Positions 49,414 to 58,614 of a stretch of DNA of 64,000 bases are shown piece after piece. The stretch's first letter is position 1; the number at the start of each line of letters is the position of its first letter. Under the pieces are notes generated by a model. The model ran no database searches. It saw nothing but the letters and a program-made list of their open reading frames with translations, and had not been told where the DNA came from. Source of the stretch: Geobacteraceae bacterium (GTDB taxonomy: Bacteria; Desulfobacterota; Desulfuromonadia; Geobacterales; Geobacteraceae); contig WSYB01000003.1 of the NCBI GenBank assembly GCA_009773645.1, positions 62,001-126,000 of the forward strand, read 5' to 3'. The position numbers and the translations under genes were made by a program.

Positions 49414-49911
49414 ATGGGCGCTGCATTAGCAATTAACGTGGAAGAGGCGGTGGGAGAGCTTATTCAACTGGTCAGCTTCAACCTGGGTGATGAGGAATAC
49501 GGAGTTGAAGTGTTAAAGGTCAGGGAAATAATCCGGATGCCCAATGTCACGCGTGTTCCGAACACTCCTTACTATGTAGAAGGTGTAATAAATCTGAGAG
49601 GGAAGGTAATACCCGTAATGTCCCTGAGGAAAAGGTTCAGTCTGGGGGAAGCGGAATACGATAAACGTACGCGGATTATGGTTATGGAAGTGGAAAACGA
49701 GTTGATGGGGTTTATTGTCGATTCTGTTTCAGAGGTTATCCGCATTTCCGCGAGCGAGATCCAGCCGCCGCCTCCCGTTGTAAAGAGCGGAGTTGACCAG
49801 GAGTGCATGTCGGGGGTTATCAATCAGACGGAACGATTGCTGGTTTTGCTGGATTTGGAACAGGTTTCATCGCAGGACGAAAGAAGGATGCTCACCAGTG
49901 TAACAATCTGA
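49414..49911 (+). CDS. cheW: chemotaxis coupling protein CheW
   Basis: CheW links chemoreceptors to the CheA kinase. The 165-residue protein is a single CheW domain: IQLVSFNLGDEEYGVEVLKVREIIR, VPNTPYYVEGVINLRGKVIPV and MVMEVENELMGFIVDSVSEV are typical. AGGAGG is 5 bases before the ATG. It is the first gene of a compact operon followed by cheA, cheR, an HDOD gene and cheB. No methyl-accepting receptor or cheY is present in the window, so those partners are encoded elsewhere. Confidence 0.95.
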   Translation: MGAALAINVEEAVGELIQLVSFNLGDEEYGVEVLKVREIIRMPNVTRVPNTPYYVEGVINLRGKVIPVMSLRKRFSLGEAEYDKRTRIMVMEVENELMGFIVDSVSEVIRISASEIQPPPPVVKSGVDQECMSGVINQTERLLVLLDLEQVSSQDERRMLTSVTI

Positions 49912-49968
49912 TGCCGGCATTTTTGCCCGATTTTAAGCGACTTGCCGGTAAATTACTAGGAGTTGTAT

Positions 49969-51783
49969 ATGACTATGGAAATTGAAGACCAGGAACTTCT
50001 TGAGGGATTTTTAGCCGAAACTACGGAGCTTCTTGAAAAACTGGACGATGATCTGGTGACGTTGGAGAAATCGCCTTCAGATTCGGATCTTCTCAACCGG
50101 ATTTTTCGTTCCATTCATACGGTAAAAGGGGCTTCCAGTTTCCTCGGCTTTGAGCTCCTGGTCAAGGTAACCCATAAGACCGAGGATGTGCTCAACAGGT
50201 TGCGCAAGGGTGAACTGGTGGTGAATCCGGAAATCATGGATGTCATTCTGGAGGCGGTCGATCTGGTTAAGCTTTTGGTCAGCGATATCAGGAGTGGAGA
50301 TATAAAAGAACGGGAGGTCGAGGGGACCTTAGTAAAGCTTCTTCCGCTCCTTTCCGAAAACGCTGCTGAAGCAACGGTTATTCCCGCTGCAACCCCACAG
50401 CCTGAAGTGGTTTCTGCGAAACGGGGCAAGAAAAAGTCGACGACCAAATCGGAAAAATCAGCTGAAACTGTGGTTGTGCTGCAAAATCCGGTACCGGAAG
50501 CCCCCAGAGTCGTTGCACCTGAACACGCACCAGTGGCTTTAAAGCCCGTTGAGTCAAAAAATGAAGAGCTTGCCGACAATTCCACCGTCAGGGTTGATGT
50601 AAAAAGGCTTGATGACCTGATGAATCAGGTGGGCGAATTGGTGCTGGAGCGTAACAGAATGATCCAGCTGAACGCCAATTACCAGGGCGGAGAGAATCTG
50701 GATGTCTTTGGGGGAGATTTCGGCAAACTAACCAAACGGGTGAACTTTGTGACCTCGGAACTGCAGACGCAGGTTTTGAAGTTGCGGATGATCCCTGTGG
50801 AAAAGGTATTTAAGAAATTCCCCCGCATTGTGCGCAACCTTGCCCGTGATCTCGGCAAAGAGGTCGACCTCCGGCTGCTGGGTGAAGAAACCGAGCTGGA
50901 CCGCTCGGTTGTTGATGAGATTGGTGACCCGTTGATCCATCTGATCAGAAATGCCTTGGACCACGGTCTTGAATCTCCTGACGAACGGGTTGCCGCCGGC
51001 AAGTCGAGAGTCGGTACAGTTGTGCTCTCCGCCGCCCATGAGGGGAACCAGATAATCATAAGCATCAAGGATGACGGCCGAGGTGTTGATCCCGACAGGG
51101 TGGGGAAAAAGGCCGTAGAAAAAGGGCTGGTGACCGAAGAGCAGCTGGCGAACATGATGCCTCGGGAGATCCTTGACATGATATTTCTTCCCGGATTTTC
51201 CACCAAGGAAAAGGCCTCCGACCTTTCCGGCCGGGGAGTCGGTATGGACGTGGTAAAAACCAACATAAAAAAACTGAACGGAATAATTGACATCAAGAGC
51301 GAACTGGGGAAGGGGTCTGAATTTATCCTGAAGCTACCGTTGACCCTTGCCATTATTCAATCACTTTTAGTGGAAGTAAATGGGGAAATCTACTCGATTC
51401 CCCTTTCTGCGGTGCTCGAAACGCTTCGTGTTGAGGTGAGCGAGTTTCATACCATCAGTGGTAAAGAAGTGCTGAAGCTGAGGGATTCGGTGCTCTCCCT
51501 GGTGCGTTTGGAAAATGTGTTTGGAGTAACGGGTGATTATGCCGATAATGGTTCGTGCTATGTAGTGGTTGTGGGGGTTGCCGAAAAACGAATAGGTTTG
51601 GTGGTGTCGAGGTTATTGGGACAACAGGAGGTCGCCATTAAATCATTAGGGAAATATCTGGCAAATCTTGCCGGAATTGCAGGTTCGACAATTCTTGGTG
51701 ATGGCAACGTTGCCCTGATTGTGGACCCGGTGAGTCTTATCGACGGCAGAGAAGGCGTAAGTGCTGGACGTATGGCGGCTTGA
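49969..51783 (+). CDS. cheA: chemotaxis histidine kinase CheA
   Basis: CheA is 604 residues from ATG 49969, with AGGAG 6 bases upstream. The Hpt domain carries the phosphorylated His50 in RSIHTVKGASSF. A linker rich in Ala, Pro and Lys (about 125-205) follows, with no obvious P2 domain for CheY and CheB docking. The dimerisation domain starts at VDVKRLDDLMNQVGELV. The ATPase domain has the N box LIHLIRNALDHGLE and the G boxes DDGRGVDPD and GRGVGMDVVK. A C-terminal CheW-like domain completes it. It is short for a CheA, consistent with the missing P2, so response regulators may be phosphorylated directly from the Hpt domain. Confidence 0.95.
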   Translation: MTMEIEDQELLEGFLAETTELLEKLDDDLVTLEKSPSDSDLLNRIFRSIHTVKGASSFLGFELLVKVTHKTEDVLNRLRKGELVVNPEIMDVILEAVDLVKLLVSDIRSGDIKEREVEGTLVKLLPLLSENAAEATVIPAATPQPEVVSAKRGKKKSTTKSEKSAETVVVLQNPVPEAPRVVAPEHAPVALKPVESKNEELADNSTVRVDVKRLDDLMNQVGELVLERNRMIQLNANYQGGENLDVFGGDFGKLTKRVNFVTSELQTQVLKLRMIPVEKVFKKFPRIVRNLARDLGKEVDLRLLGEETELDRSVVDEIGDPLIHLIRNALDHGLESPDERVAAGKSRVGTVVLSAAHEGNQIIISIKDDGRGVDPDRVGKKAVEKGLVTEEQLANMMPREILDMIFLPGFSTKEKASDLSGRGVGMDVVKTNIKKLNGIIDIKSELGKGSEFILKLPLTLAIIQSLLVEVNGEIYSIPLSAVLETLRVEVSEFHTISGKEVLKLRDSVLSLVRLENVFGVTGDYADNGSCYVVVVGVAEKRIGLVVSRLLGQQEVAIKSLGKYLANLAGIAGSTILGDGNVALIVDPVSLIDGREGVSAGRMAA

Positions 51784-51793
51784 GGCGATGTAC

Positions 51794-52669
51794 ATGGGGA
51801 CAGACACCAATCAAATCGGACAAAAGGGAATACCCGTGAAGATTTCCGAAAAGGATTTCGAGGTCTTCAGGGATTATATATACAATCTTTGCGGCATATA
51901 TTTTCATGCCAGCAAAAAGTACTTCTTGGAAAGTCGCGTTGCACGCCGTATGGAGGCTACCGGCATCAAGAGCTATACGGATTATTACCAGTTTGTCAAA
52001 AACAGACAGGGTGGGGGCGAGGAGCTGAAGCGGTTGTTGGATGAAGTCACCACCAATGAGACCTGCTTTTTTCGCAACGTGCCGCAACTTACGGCCCTGG
52101 AAAACAAACTGGTTCCCGAGATCGTGGCAACCAAGGGGAAAATCGGCTTCCGCAAGATAAGGATCTGGAGCGCAGGGTCATCTTCCGGTGAGGAGGCTTA
52201 CACGCTGGCGATGCTCCTCCTTGAGAAGCGGGCGTCGCTTCTAAAGGATTGGATAATTGAGATAGTGGGCACCGATATCAACGAGACTGTCATCAATCAG
52301 GCCAAAGAAGGCGTTTACAACACTTACTCAGTACGAAATACACCGGAATTTTACCGGAAAAAATACTTCAAAGAAGAGCGGGAGGGACGTTTTGTCCTGT
52401 CACAGGAGGTAAAGAAGATTGTCAGTTTTTCGCAGTTAAACCTGTATGAGGACACCAAGATGATTTTTATGAAGAGCTTTGATTTTATCTTCTGCGCCAA
52501 TGTTCTCATATATTTCGATACGGCGTCCAAATCAAAAGTTGTCCAGCATTTTTACAACAACCTGCAACCCTATGGATATTTTTTTGTGGGGCAGTCCGAG
52601 TCGTTGCACGGAGTGAATGATAATTTTAAAACCATTCATTTCCCGGGCGGGTTTGCCTACAAAAAGTGA
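51794..52669 (+). CDS. cheR: chemotaxis protein methyltransferase CheR
   Basis: CheR methylates Glu side chains of chemoreceptors with SAM. The protein is 291 residues from ATG 51794. GAGG lies 8 bases upstream of this start, whereas ATG 51788 is too close. The N-terminal helical domain (ISEKDFEVFRDYIYNLCGIYF) is followed by the Rossmann domain with TTNETCFFRN, the SAM-binding IWSAGSSSGEEAYTLAMLL, IVGTDINETVI, and FIFCANVLIYFD. The start lies 10 bases after the cheA stop, so the two are coupled. The following HDOD gene starts 8 bases after its stop. Confidence 0.95.
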   Translation: MGTDTNQIGQKGIPVKISEKDFEVFRDYIYNLCGIYFHASKKYFLESRVARRMEATGIKSYTDYYQFVKNRQGGGEELKRLLDEVTTNETCFFRNVPQLTALENKLVPEIVATKGKIGFRKIRIWSAGSSSGEEAYTLAMLLLEKRASLLKDWIIEIVGTDINETVINQAKEGVYNTYSVRNTPEFYRKKYFKEEREGRFVLSQEVKKIVSFSQLNLYEDTKMIFMKSFDFIFCANVLIYFDTASKSKVVQHFYNNLQPYGYFFVGQSESLHGVNDNFKTIHFPGGFAYKK

Positions 52670-52677
52670 GGGTAAAG

Positions 52678-53580
52678 ATGGAGAAAGATATCATGATGCA
52701 GAAAGCCCAGTCCCTCATGGAGGGGATTACCGAACTTCCCACCATACCGGTAGTTGCGACACGGGTACTTGAGCTTTTGGATAAACCTGATGTAGAGCTG
52801 GATGAAGTGGCCGACATGATCCTGACCGATCAGGTGTTGGCGGCACGCGTCATCAAAATAGTCAACTCTCCCTTATACAAGTCTGCCCAGGAAATTAAAT
52901 CGGTAAAACGGGCACTGATCTATCTCGGATTTCGTCATATTCGCGAACTTGCCTTGACGTGTTCTTTTATCGAGGCGTTTCAGGGGAAAGATGGCGCCTT
53001 TGGTATGATGACGTTCTGGGAACACTCGTTCGGTGTCGGCGTCGTTTCCAAGATAATCGCCCAGAGGGCACGTTATCCCGACACGGAAAAGGCCTATCTG
53101 TCGGGCATCATCCATGACATCGGGGAAGTCTTCTTGAGCTATTATCTGCAAAAAGACTTTCAAAATATCTTGGACACGATGAAAGGGGAGCCATATAAGC
53201 TTATCGATGCCGAAGAACGATTTTTAGGTACTACACACTGTGAGATAGGACTTCTGATAGCACGTAACTGGAATTTCCCGCCTGAATATTGCGAAGTAAT
53301 ATCCTCTCACCATGCGCCACGGGAGGCGACCCTCGATCCGACACTGGCGGCGATAGTAAATCTGGCGGACTATTTCTGCTCGGTCCGGCAGCTGGACTAT
53401 GGCGGCAAGGAATGGGTGAGTTTCAACCTGGCCGATGAGGGTGCGTGGGATGTTCTGAAAAAATTTGCGCCGCACATGCGTAACTTTGATGTGGAACGGT
53501 TTTGTTATGAGCTTGACGATCGGGTCCCGGAAATTCAAGAGATGGTCAAGTCGATCTTCGAAGGCATTGTTGTGCAGTGA
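52678..53580 (+). CDS. HDOD-domain signalling protein inside the chemotaxis operon
   Basis: The 300-residue protein is essentially one HDOD domain with a C-terminal helical part. LPTIPVVATRVLELLDKPDV and DQVLAARVIKIVNSPLYKS are seen, as are VKRALIYLGFRHIRELAL and SGIIHDIGEVFLSYYL. Most HDOD proteins lack the catalytic HD pair. Here HD is kept in IIHDIGE, but the remaining metal ligands of true HD-GYP enzymes are not evident. GAGG is 6 bases before the ATG. It lies between cheR and cheB with very short gaps, so it is an integral part of the operon and could be its output or a scaffold. Confidence 0.9.
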   Translation: MEKDIMMQKAQSLMEGITELPTIPVVATRVLELLDKPDVELDEVADMILTDQVLAARVIKIVNSPLYKSAQEIKSVKRALIYLGFRHIRELALTCSFIEAFQGKDGAFGMMTFWEHSFGVGVVSKIIAQRARYPDTEKAYLSGIIHDIGEVFLSYYLQKDFQNILDTMKGEPYKLIDAEERFLGTTHCEIGLLIARNWNFPPEYCEVISSHHAPREATLDPTLAAIVNLADYFCSVRQLDYGGKEWVSFNLADEGAWDVLKKFAPHMRNFDVERFCYELDDRVPEIQEMVKSIFEGIVVQ

Positions 53581-53586
53581 GGGCTT

Positions 53587-54660
53587 ATGACATTAACGCA
53601 GGGCAAGAAGATACGCGTTCTCGTAGTTGACGACTCATCCTTTATGCGGATGGCCATCAGGGGGATTCTGGCTCCCGATCCGGAGATCGAGGTCGTGGGG
53701 AGTGCGATTGACGGCGTAGAAGGTGTGGCAAAAGCCATTGAACTGAGGCCGGACATCATTACCATGGATGTTGAGATGCCACGCATGGACGGCATCACCG
53801 CCCTGAAGCAGATCATGGCAAAGGCGCCGACGCGGGTGCTTATGGTTTCCACCTTGACCAATGAAGGGGCCAGAGCTACCTTTGAAGCTCTGGAGGCCGG
53901 TGCGGTCGACTATATACCCAAAAACGTCACCGACTCTGCCGATGCCCAGAAGGTCTTTCGGGCAGAGCTGCTCCATAAGGTTAAGGGGGCAGCCGTTTCA
54001 ATCTTTAGCAGAAAGGTTGTCACGCCGGTCAGGCCGGTCATTGCTCCGCCCAGAAGGACCGCAAGTTCCAGATTTACCCATCATAAGATTAATTATGTCG
54101 GCATAGGGGCTTCAACAGGGGGACCGGTCGCCCTTCAGGAGGTTCTTTCCCGGATCCCGGTAAACTTCCCCCATGGCATCATAGTGGCCATTCATATGCC
54201 GAGGGCGTTTACCGGGCCTTATGCCGAGCGCCTCAATGCCAAATGCTCTCTGCAGATAAAAGAGGCGGTTGACGGCGACATCTTAAAACCGGGACAGGTA
54301 CTGGTCGCCCCTGGCGGGCAGCACACGGCTTTGGTGCGTCAAGGAGGAGGGATCGCGGTAAAGACCGTTCCAACCGCCGAATATCCGCAGTATATCTATG
54401 TCCCCTCGGTGGACTTGATGATGACTACCCTGGCCGATATTTGCAACGGTTCCATGCTGGGGGTAATCCTTACCGGTATGGGGAACGATGGATTCAAAGG
54501 GATGCAGTATCTGAAAAGCAAGGGTGGAGTTACGCTGGTGCAGAACCAGGAGACCTCCACCATCTACGGAATGCCAAAGAGCTGTATCGAGGGTGGAGTT
54601 GCCGATGAGGTCATGCCGCTCGATGAAATAGGGTTTGAGATAGGGAGGATCGCAGGGTGA
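53587..54660 (+). CDS. cheB: chemotaxis protein-glutamate methylesterase CheB
   Basis: CheB removes methyl groups from, and deamidates, chemoreceptors when phosphorylated by CheA. The 357-residue protein has an N-terminal receiver domain with the phosphoacceptor Asp61 in IITMDVEMP, a basic linker of about 40 residues, and the esterase domain. The catalytic triad is Ser176 (GIGASTGGP), His203 (VAIHMPRAF) and Asp301 (TGMGNDG). It is the last gene of the cheW-cheA-cheR-HDOD-cheB operon, 6 bases after the HDOD gene. Confidence 0.96.
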   Translation: MTLTQGKKIRVLVVDDSSFMRMAIRGILAPDPEIEVVGSAIDGVEGVAKAIELRPDIITMDVEMPRMDGITALKQIMAKAPTRVLMVSTLTNEGARATFEALEAGAVDYIPKNVTDSADAQKVFRAELLHKVKGAAVSIFSRKVVTPVRPVIAPPRRTASSRFTHHKINYVGIGASTGGPVALQEVLSRIPVNFPHGIIVAIHMPRAFTGPYAERLNAKCSLQIKEAVDGDILKPGQVLVAPGGQHTALVRQGGGIAVKTVPTAEYPQYIYVPSVDLMMTTLADICNGSMLGVILTGMGNDGFKGMQYLKSKGGVTLVQNQETSTIYGMPKSCIEGGVADEVMPLDEIGFEIGRIAG

Positions 54661-54690
54661 AGATGCGAACCGGTGACCGGCGATCAGGGC

Positions 54691-55023
54691 TTACCTTGTT
54701 GCATGTAACTCCAGACCATCCTTTGCTGTAAAGACGCGGCAGCGGGAAAATCCTTCCCGCTTGAGACGGAAGAGGAGAAAAGGGGCTGCTGCCGGCAGGC
54801 ACTCCGGGAAAGTGAGGCGTATCTCCCCTCGATGGTTGGCGGTCCGGTTTAGGTCGGCCAGATAAAACGGTATATTACCATAGAGGACCGGTGGGCATCG
54901 CGGTAATGAAGACAAAGAGTGATCGGCGGCAGTCTCTGAGAGGCTGCCGTTTCTCTTTCGGGGCGGGAACAGAGCATACAGAATGATGAGCGCCGTTATA
55001 TGAATTCTCCTCCGCATATACAT
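54691..55023 (-). CDS. possible small exported protein of unknown function
   Basis: This 110-residue frame on the - strand lies in the 500-base gap between cheB and the next + strand gene. The N-terminus (MRRRIHITALIILYALF) looks like a signal peptide, followed by a Ser/Pro-rich part and a more regular segment (RTANHRGEIRLTFPECLPAA, FLLFRLKREGFSRCRVFTA). GGAGGAG at about 55001-55007 is inside the frame and not in front of a start codon, so the beginning of the gene is uncertain. No family was recognised. Apart from this frame, the gap shows nothing. Confidence 0.35.
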   Translation of the reverse strand: MYMRRRIHITALIILYALFPPRKRNGSLSETAADHSLSSLPRCPPVLYGNIPFYLADLNRTANHRGEIRLTFPECLPAAAPFLLFRLKREGFSRCRVFTAKDGLELHATR

Positions 55024-55161
55024 GATAAAAGTCTAGCACGATTGTGCCCTGACAGGCAACAGGGTCGCTAACAGCCTGCTAAAGGGGGCTCCGACTGTTT
55101 TTTCCGGGCAGGCCCTCTTTTTCCGCTTTCGTTTCCAGTCAAGTTGCGGTTTAATTCTCCC

Positions 55162-56250
55162 ATGGAAAACCTGAAACTCTTCTACAGTCCTGCATTGGAT
55201 GCTGAGACGGTCAGACAGAGGCTTCTGAGCCTGCTGGTTCCCGGCTGTCTTGCCGACAAGGATTTGGAAAGGCTGATTGATCGAATGGAGGAAAGATTCC
55301 GGGTCTATCTCTCCTCTTATCCTTACGGCTTGTGGACCCCCGGTCTTTTCATAACCGATGAAATGCGGGGAATGACCGAGCTCTATCTGCCGCTGGCGGA
55401 GATCAGGCGGATATCCGACCGCTTCTTTTCCCTCTCCCTTAAGTTCACTCCTTTTCATGCAGCATCCCCCCTCCATACCGCAGCCAGTTGGCTGGATGCA
55501 CTGGAGCGGTTGTCTCCGCTGGTCCGGCACGCCAATCCTGCGCGCCTTTTTCGCGGCCTCATGGCGGATGAAATATGGCGGGTTTGCTTCATGTTTTCCG
55601 TCTTCCTCCCGAAACGTTATGGCGGCGGGTTCGGACGTTATCCTGGGCAGGCGGCGTTTTTAAAGAGATGGCTGATGGAAAACCGGATGCGGTCTGGAAG
55701 CCCAGTGAGCTGTCTAGATGCCGCCTGCGGCTGCGGGGAAGGGACCTACGAACTGGCCAGACTCCTCCTGGAGAGCGGTTATTCTGTTGACACATTCCGT
55801 GTGCATGGCGCCACCCTGGAGCCGCTGGAGCTATTTGCGGCTGCACATGGCTATTTCCCCCACCATCCGGTGCGGGAGGCCGCTTATCGTCGGCACATTC
55901 AACCGCTTTTTGCGCATGGGGCAGCGAAACGGATCGCCTTTGCCATTGAAGACGTTACCAAATGTTCTTCCGGAGAAGGGGAGGTGTACGACGTTATCCT
56001 CTGCAACGGTCTGTTGGGAGGGCCGTTTTTACATCGTGGGGAGGAACTTATGGCGGCGGTGAGCTCACTTGGGAAAAGACTTAAGCCGAAAGGGCTTCTG
56101 CTGGCCGCCGACCGTTTTCATGGCGGTTGGAAGAAACTGGCGCCTGAAGGTTTGCTGCGGGAGATATTTGTGCGGGCCGGTCTCTCTCTTCTGCCGATCG
56201 AAGAAGGAATAGGGGGGATAAAGCGGGGACCGGGAACCGGAGACTGGTGA
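55162..56250 (+). CDS. SAM-dependent methyltransferase-like protein, distantly CheR-like
   Basis: The 362-residue protein has an N-terminal helical domain of about 170 residues and a Rossmann-type methyltransferase domain marked by SCLDAACGCGEGTYELARLLL (about residue 190). A GATLEPLELFAAAH segment, YDVILCNGLLGGPFL and LKPKGLLLAADRF follow. The order of elements resembles CheR-type enzymes, but the substrate-binding motifs of CheR are not evident. ATG 55162 has no clear ribosome-binding site. It follows the chemotaxis operon by 500 bases, so a link to it is possible but unproven. It converges with fabH. Confidence 0.65.
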   Translation: MENLKLFYSPALDAETVRQRLLSLLVPGCLADKDLERLIDRMEERFRVYLSSYPYGLWTPGLFITDEMRGMTELYLPLAEIRRISDRFFSLSLKFTPFHAASPLHTAASWLDALERLSPLVRHANPARLFRGLMADEIWRVCFMFSVFLPKRYGGGFGRYPGQAAFLKRWLMENRMRSGSPVSCLDAACGCGEGTYELARLLLESGYSVDTFRVHGATLEPLELFAAAHGYFPHHPVREAAYRRHIQPLFAHGAAKRIAFAIEDVTKCSSGEGEVYDVILCNGLLGGPFLHRGEELMAAVSSLGKRLKPKGLLLAADRFHGGWKKLAPEGLLREIFVRAGLSLLPIEEGIGGIKRGPGTGDW

Positions 56251-56305
56251 AAGGAGATTGAAGGTTTTTTACCGATCCCAGGTCCCCCATCTCCGGTCAC
56301 TGCCT

Positions 56306-57286
56306 TTAGAACCGAATCAGGATCCCTCCCCAGGAAAGCCCTCCGCCGAAGCCCATCATCAGTACCAGCTCGCCGGGCTTAATGACGTCGTTACGCAGAT
56401 TTTCATCCAGGGCAAGACCAACGGATGCCGCAGCAGTATTGCCGTAACGGTCGAGGTTCAAGAGGAATTTTTCCTTGGCGATGCCGGTCTTTTTCGAGAT
56501 GAAGTCAATGATCCGGACATTGGCCTGGTGGGGGATGATATGATCGAGTTGTCCCGGCTTTATTCCCGCCTTGGCGGTTACTTCCTCGATGATCTGGGGG
56601 ATTACGTCGGTGGCGAAGACAAAGACGCTCTTCCCGGCCATTTTGAAGGTATTCTCCTTCAGGGCGATGGTTTCAGCGGTAATGGGTTTTCTGGAGCCGG
56701 AGGAAGGGACCTGGATGAGCTCCCACCCTTTGCCGTCGCTCTTGATGAGGGTCTGCAGAATCCCTTTTTTCTCCTCGGTGGCACCCAGGATTACCGCACC
56801 GGCCCCGTCACCGAAGAGAGGGCACGTGGTCTTGTCCTGAAAATCGAGGATTTTGGAATAGGTGTCGGCGCCTATGACGAGGATTTTTTTATATTTGCCG
56901 GATTTGATGAAGTTATCGGCCGTTTCCACGGCATAGACAAAACTGCTGCAAACGGCGTTCATATCAAAGGCAAAGGCCTTTGTTGCGCCGATGTTTTTCT
57001 GTACCATGCAGGCGGTCGAAGGGAGGATCATGTCAGCTGTGGAGGTGCCGACAATAATACAGTCGAGGTCTTGGGAATCGATCCCCCCTCTTTCCAGGGC
57101 GTTTCTAGCGGCAGTGGTTGCCAGATCGGAGGTCGCTTCATGATCGGCGACAAACCGCCGTTCACGGATTCCGGTCCGGGAGAGGATCCAGTTATCGGCA
57201 TCCTCAACCAGATAATTGAAGAAATCGTTTGTTACCACCCTGTCGGGAACCCCACTTCCGGTGGAGAGTATCTGAGAATAATACAT
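56306..57286 (-). CDS. fabH: 3-oxoacyl-ACP synthase III
   Basis: FabH condenses acetyl-CoA with malonyl-ACP to begin fatty acid synthesis. The 326-residue protein has the thiolase-fold triad: the nucleophilic Cys in FDMNAVCSSFVYAV, the His in IIPHQANVRI, and the Asn in YGNTAAAS. The Cys context AVCSSF differs from the usual AACSGF, which may reflect another acyl primer, as in FabH paralogues. The N-terminus (ILSTGSGVPDRVVTN) and C-terminus (MMGFGGGLSWGGILIRF) are standard. ATG 57286 has GAGG just upstream. It stands alone and converges with the methyltransferase-like gene. Confidence 0.94.
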   Translation of the reverse strand: MYYSQILSTGSGVPDRVVTNDFFNYLVEDADNWILSRTGIRERRFVADHEATSDLATTAARNALERGGIDSQDLDCIIVGTSTADMILPSTACMVQKNIGATKAFAFDMNAVCSSFVYAVETADNFIKSGKYKKILVIGADTYSKILDFQDKTTCPLFGDGAGAVILGATEEKKGILQTLIKSDGKGWELIQVPSSGSRKPITAETIALKENTFKMAGKSVFVFATDVIPQIIEEVTAKAGIKPGQLDHIIPHQANVRIIDFISKKTGIAKEKFLLNLDRYGNTAAASVGLALDENLRNDVIKPGELVLMMGFGGGLSWGGILIRF

Positions 57287-57575
57287 GCCTGACCTCAATT
57301 CTTTGCGGATAACAACTTGCTTCCCGCTCGGGAGCTATTTTTATTGTGTTTAAAAAAGCATTGTCGAACCGCCTGGACAACGGCGGCAGATAAATCTATA
57401 ACCTGCTGATTTTTGTGGTAATTACTGCAGTGTCAAAGTTTGCTCTTCGGCAGAATAGTTCATGCACTGTTTAGTTTAAATAATATAATAATGTTTTATC
57501 GCACATATTCAAGGTATTTGTCAAACCAATAATCTGAATCCTTTCAATGATTTTATGCCTTGGGCCACGGTATAA

Positions 57576-57914
57576 TTAATGCTGGTCCTGTGGGTCGTCC
57601 TTTTCCTCTTTTCCTTTAGCAGCATCGATCACACCATACAGCCAGAGCCCGAAGAATACCGTTAAAAGCCACTTGGCTCCAGGGGTCTTGTCCTGAATAT
57701 GCTCCAGTGCCTTTGCTGCTCCTGCTGTGCCGGAAAGCTGCACGGAAAGGAAAATCGGTCCTAATCCCTGCATGACCAGGAATAGCGCCACGAGCAGGAA
57801 GACGTTCACCAGCACGATCATTACGATGCCTTTCGCCCTGTCTCCTTTGTGGAGCTGGCCTAATCCCGGAAGGACGAAAGCGGAAAGGAGGGCGGCCTTA
57901 ATGTTTACCTTCAT
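57576..57914 (-). CDS. small multi-span membrane protein with LPGLGQ motif
   Basis: The 112-residue product has three hydrophobic stretches: KAALLSAFVLPGLGQ, the long GIVMIVLVNVFLLVALFLVM, and WLLTVFFGLWLYGVIDAA. The first carries the LPGLGQ-x2-KG motif of TM2/DUF5683-type proteins. The tail is charged (GKEEKDDPQDQH). AAGGA lies before the ATG. The function of this group is unknown. The 290 bases upstream, towards fabH, contain no recognisable gene or signal. Confidence 0.75.
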   Translation of the reverse strand: MKVNIKAALLSAFVLPGLGQLHKGDRAKGIVMIVLVNVFLLVALFLVMQGLGPIFLSVQLSGTAGAAKALEHIQDKTPGAKWLLTVFFGLWLYGVIDAAKGKEEKDDPQDQH

Positions 57915-58032
57915 GTATGTTCCTTTCTGAAATAAGTCGATCGCAGCCGGATTTGAGATAAAATCGAAAGAGTAGGTTCATGGCCACTATTGTGTTGTGA
58001 TGGCCGTCAATTTTTGTAATAATGCCGTCAAT

Positions 58033-58614
58033 ATGGAATCAGATGCAACAAGAAAAAGACGAGAAGCCCTCGTTGCTTTATTGAAGGATGTCTGTGAGGA
58101 AGTACGACTTGCTGCGGCGCAGGCCCTGGAAGCCCTGGAGGGGATCGGCAGTCTGGATGAGGTTCTGGCTCTTCTGAAAAAGGGGGACCTTGCCGCCAAG
58201 ATAAGGGCTATCTACGCACTCGGGGAGATCGGTGGCGAAAAGGTGCTGTCACCGCTCATTTACTGTATTTCCCGCCCGGAGGAAGATATAAAGTCTGCCG
58301 CCATAGAAGTCCTCGGCAAATTGGCGCATCCCTCGGCGCTCCCTCATCTGATAGAAAGACTCAAGGAACCTGATTCCGCCTTGAAGGCCAAAGCCATCGC
58401 CGCACTGGCCAACTTCAGGGAACCTGCGCTCGCTAAACTGTTGACCCCTTTTCTCGATGCCAATGACGGTCTTCTGGAAGCCGAAGCTGCGCTGGCGCTC
58501 GGCAAAATTGGCGATGTAACGCTGGAGGAGAAATTTATGAAATTATTGCAATCACCACATCCCCGCACCCGCGAGGCTGCTGCACGTGCCCTGGGGAACC
58601 TGCCTCTCACTTGA
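58033..58614 (+). CDS. HEAT-repeat protein
   Basis: The 193-residue protein is made almost entirely of HEAT/PBS-lyase-type helical repeats, such as EEVRLAAAQALEALEGIGS, AAKIRAIYALGEIGGEKVL, DIKSAAIEVLGKLAHPS and LLEAEAALALGKIGDVTLE. Such solenoids bind other proteins. ATG 58033 is the conservative start; ATG 58000 is in frame, but neither has a good ribosome-binding site. Its 3' end overlaps the convergent HD-GYP gene by 8 bases. A second HEAT protein is encoded on the opposite strand (59961-61586), so the two may belong to the same process. Confidence 0.8.
   Translation: MESDATRKRREALVALLKDVCEEVRLAAAQALEALEGIGSLDEVLALLKKGDLAAKIRAIYALGEIGGEKVLSPLIYCISRPEEDIKSAAIEVLGKLAHPSALPHLIERLKEPDSALKAKAIAALANFREPALAKLLTPFLDANDGLLEAEAALALGKIGDVTLEEKFMKLLQSPHPRTREAAARALGNLPLT

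Noticed and set aside
56258-57292. 344-codon + strand frame opposite fabH
   Set aside because: FabH active-site motifs on the - strand are unambiguous, so the + frame is a shadow.
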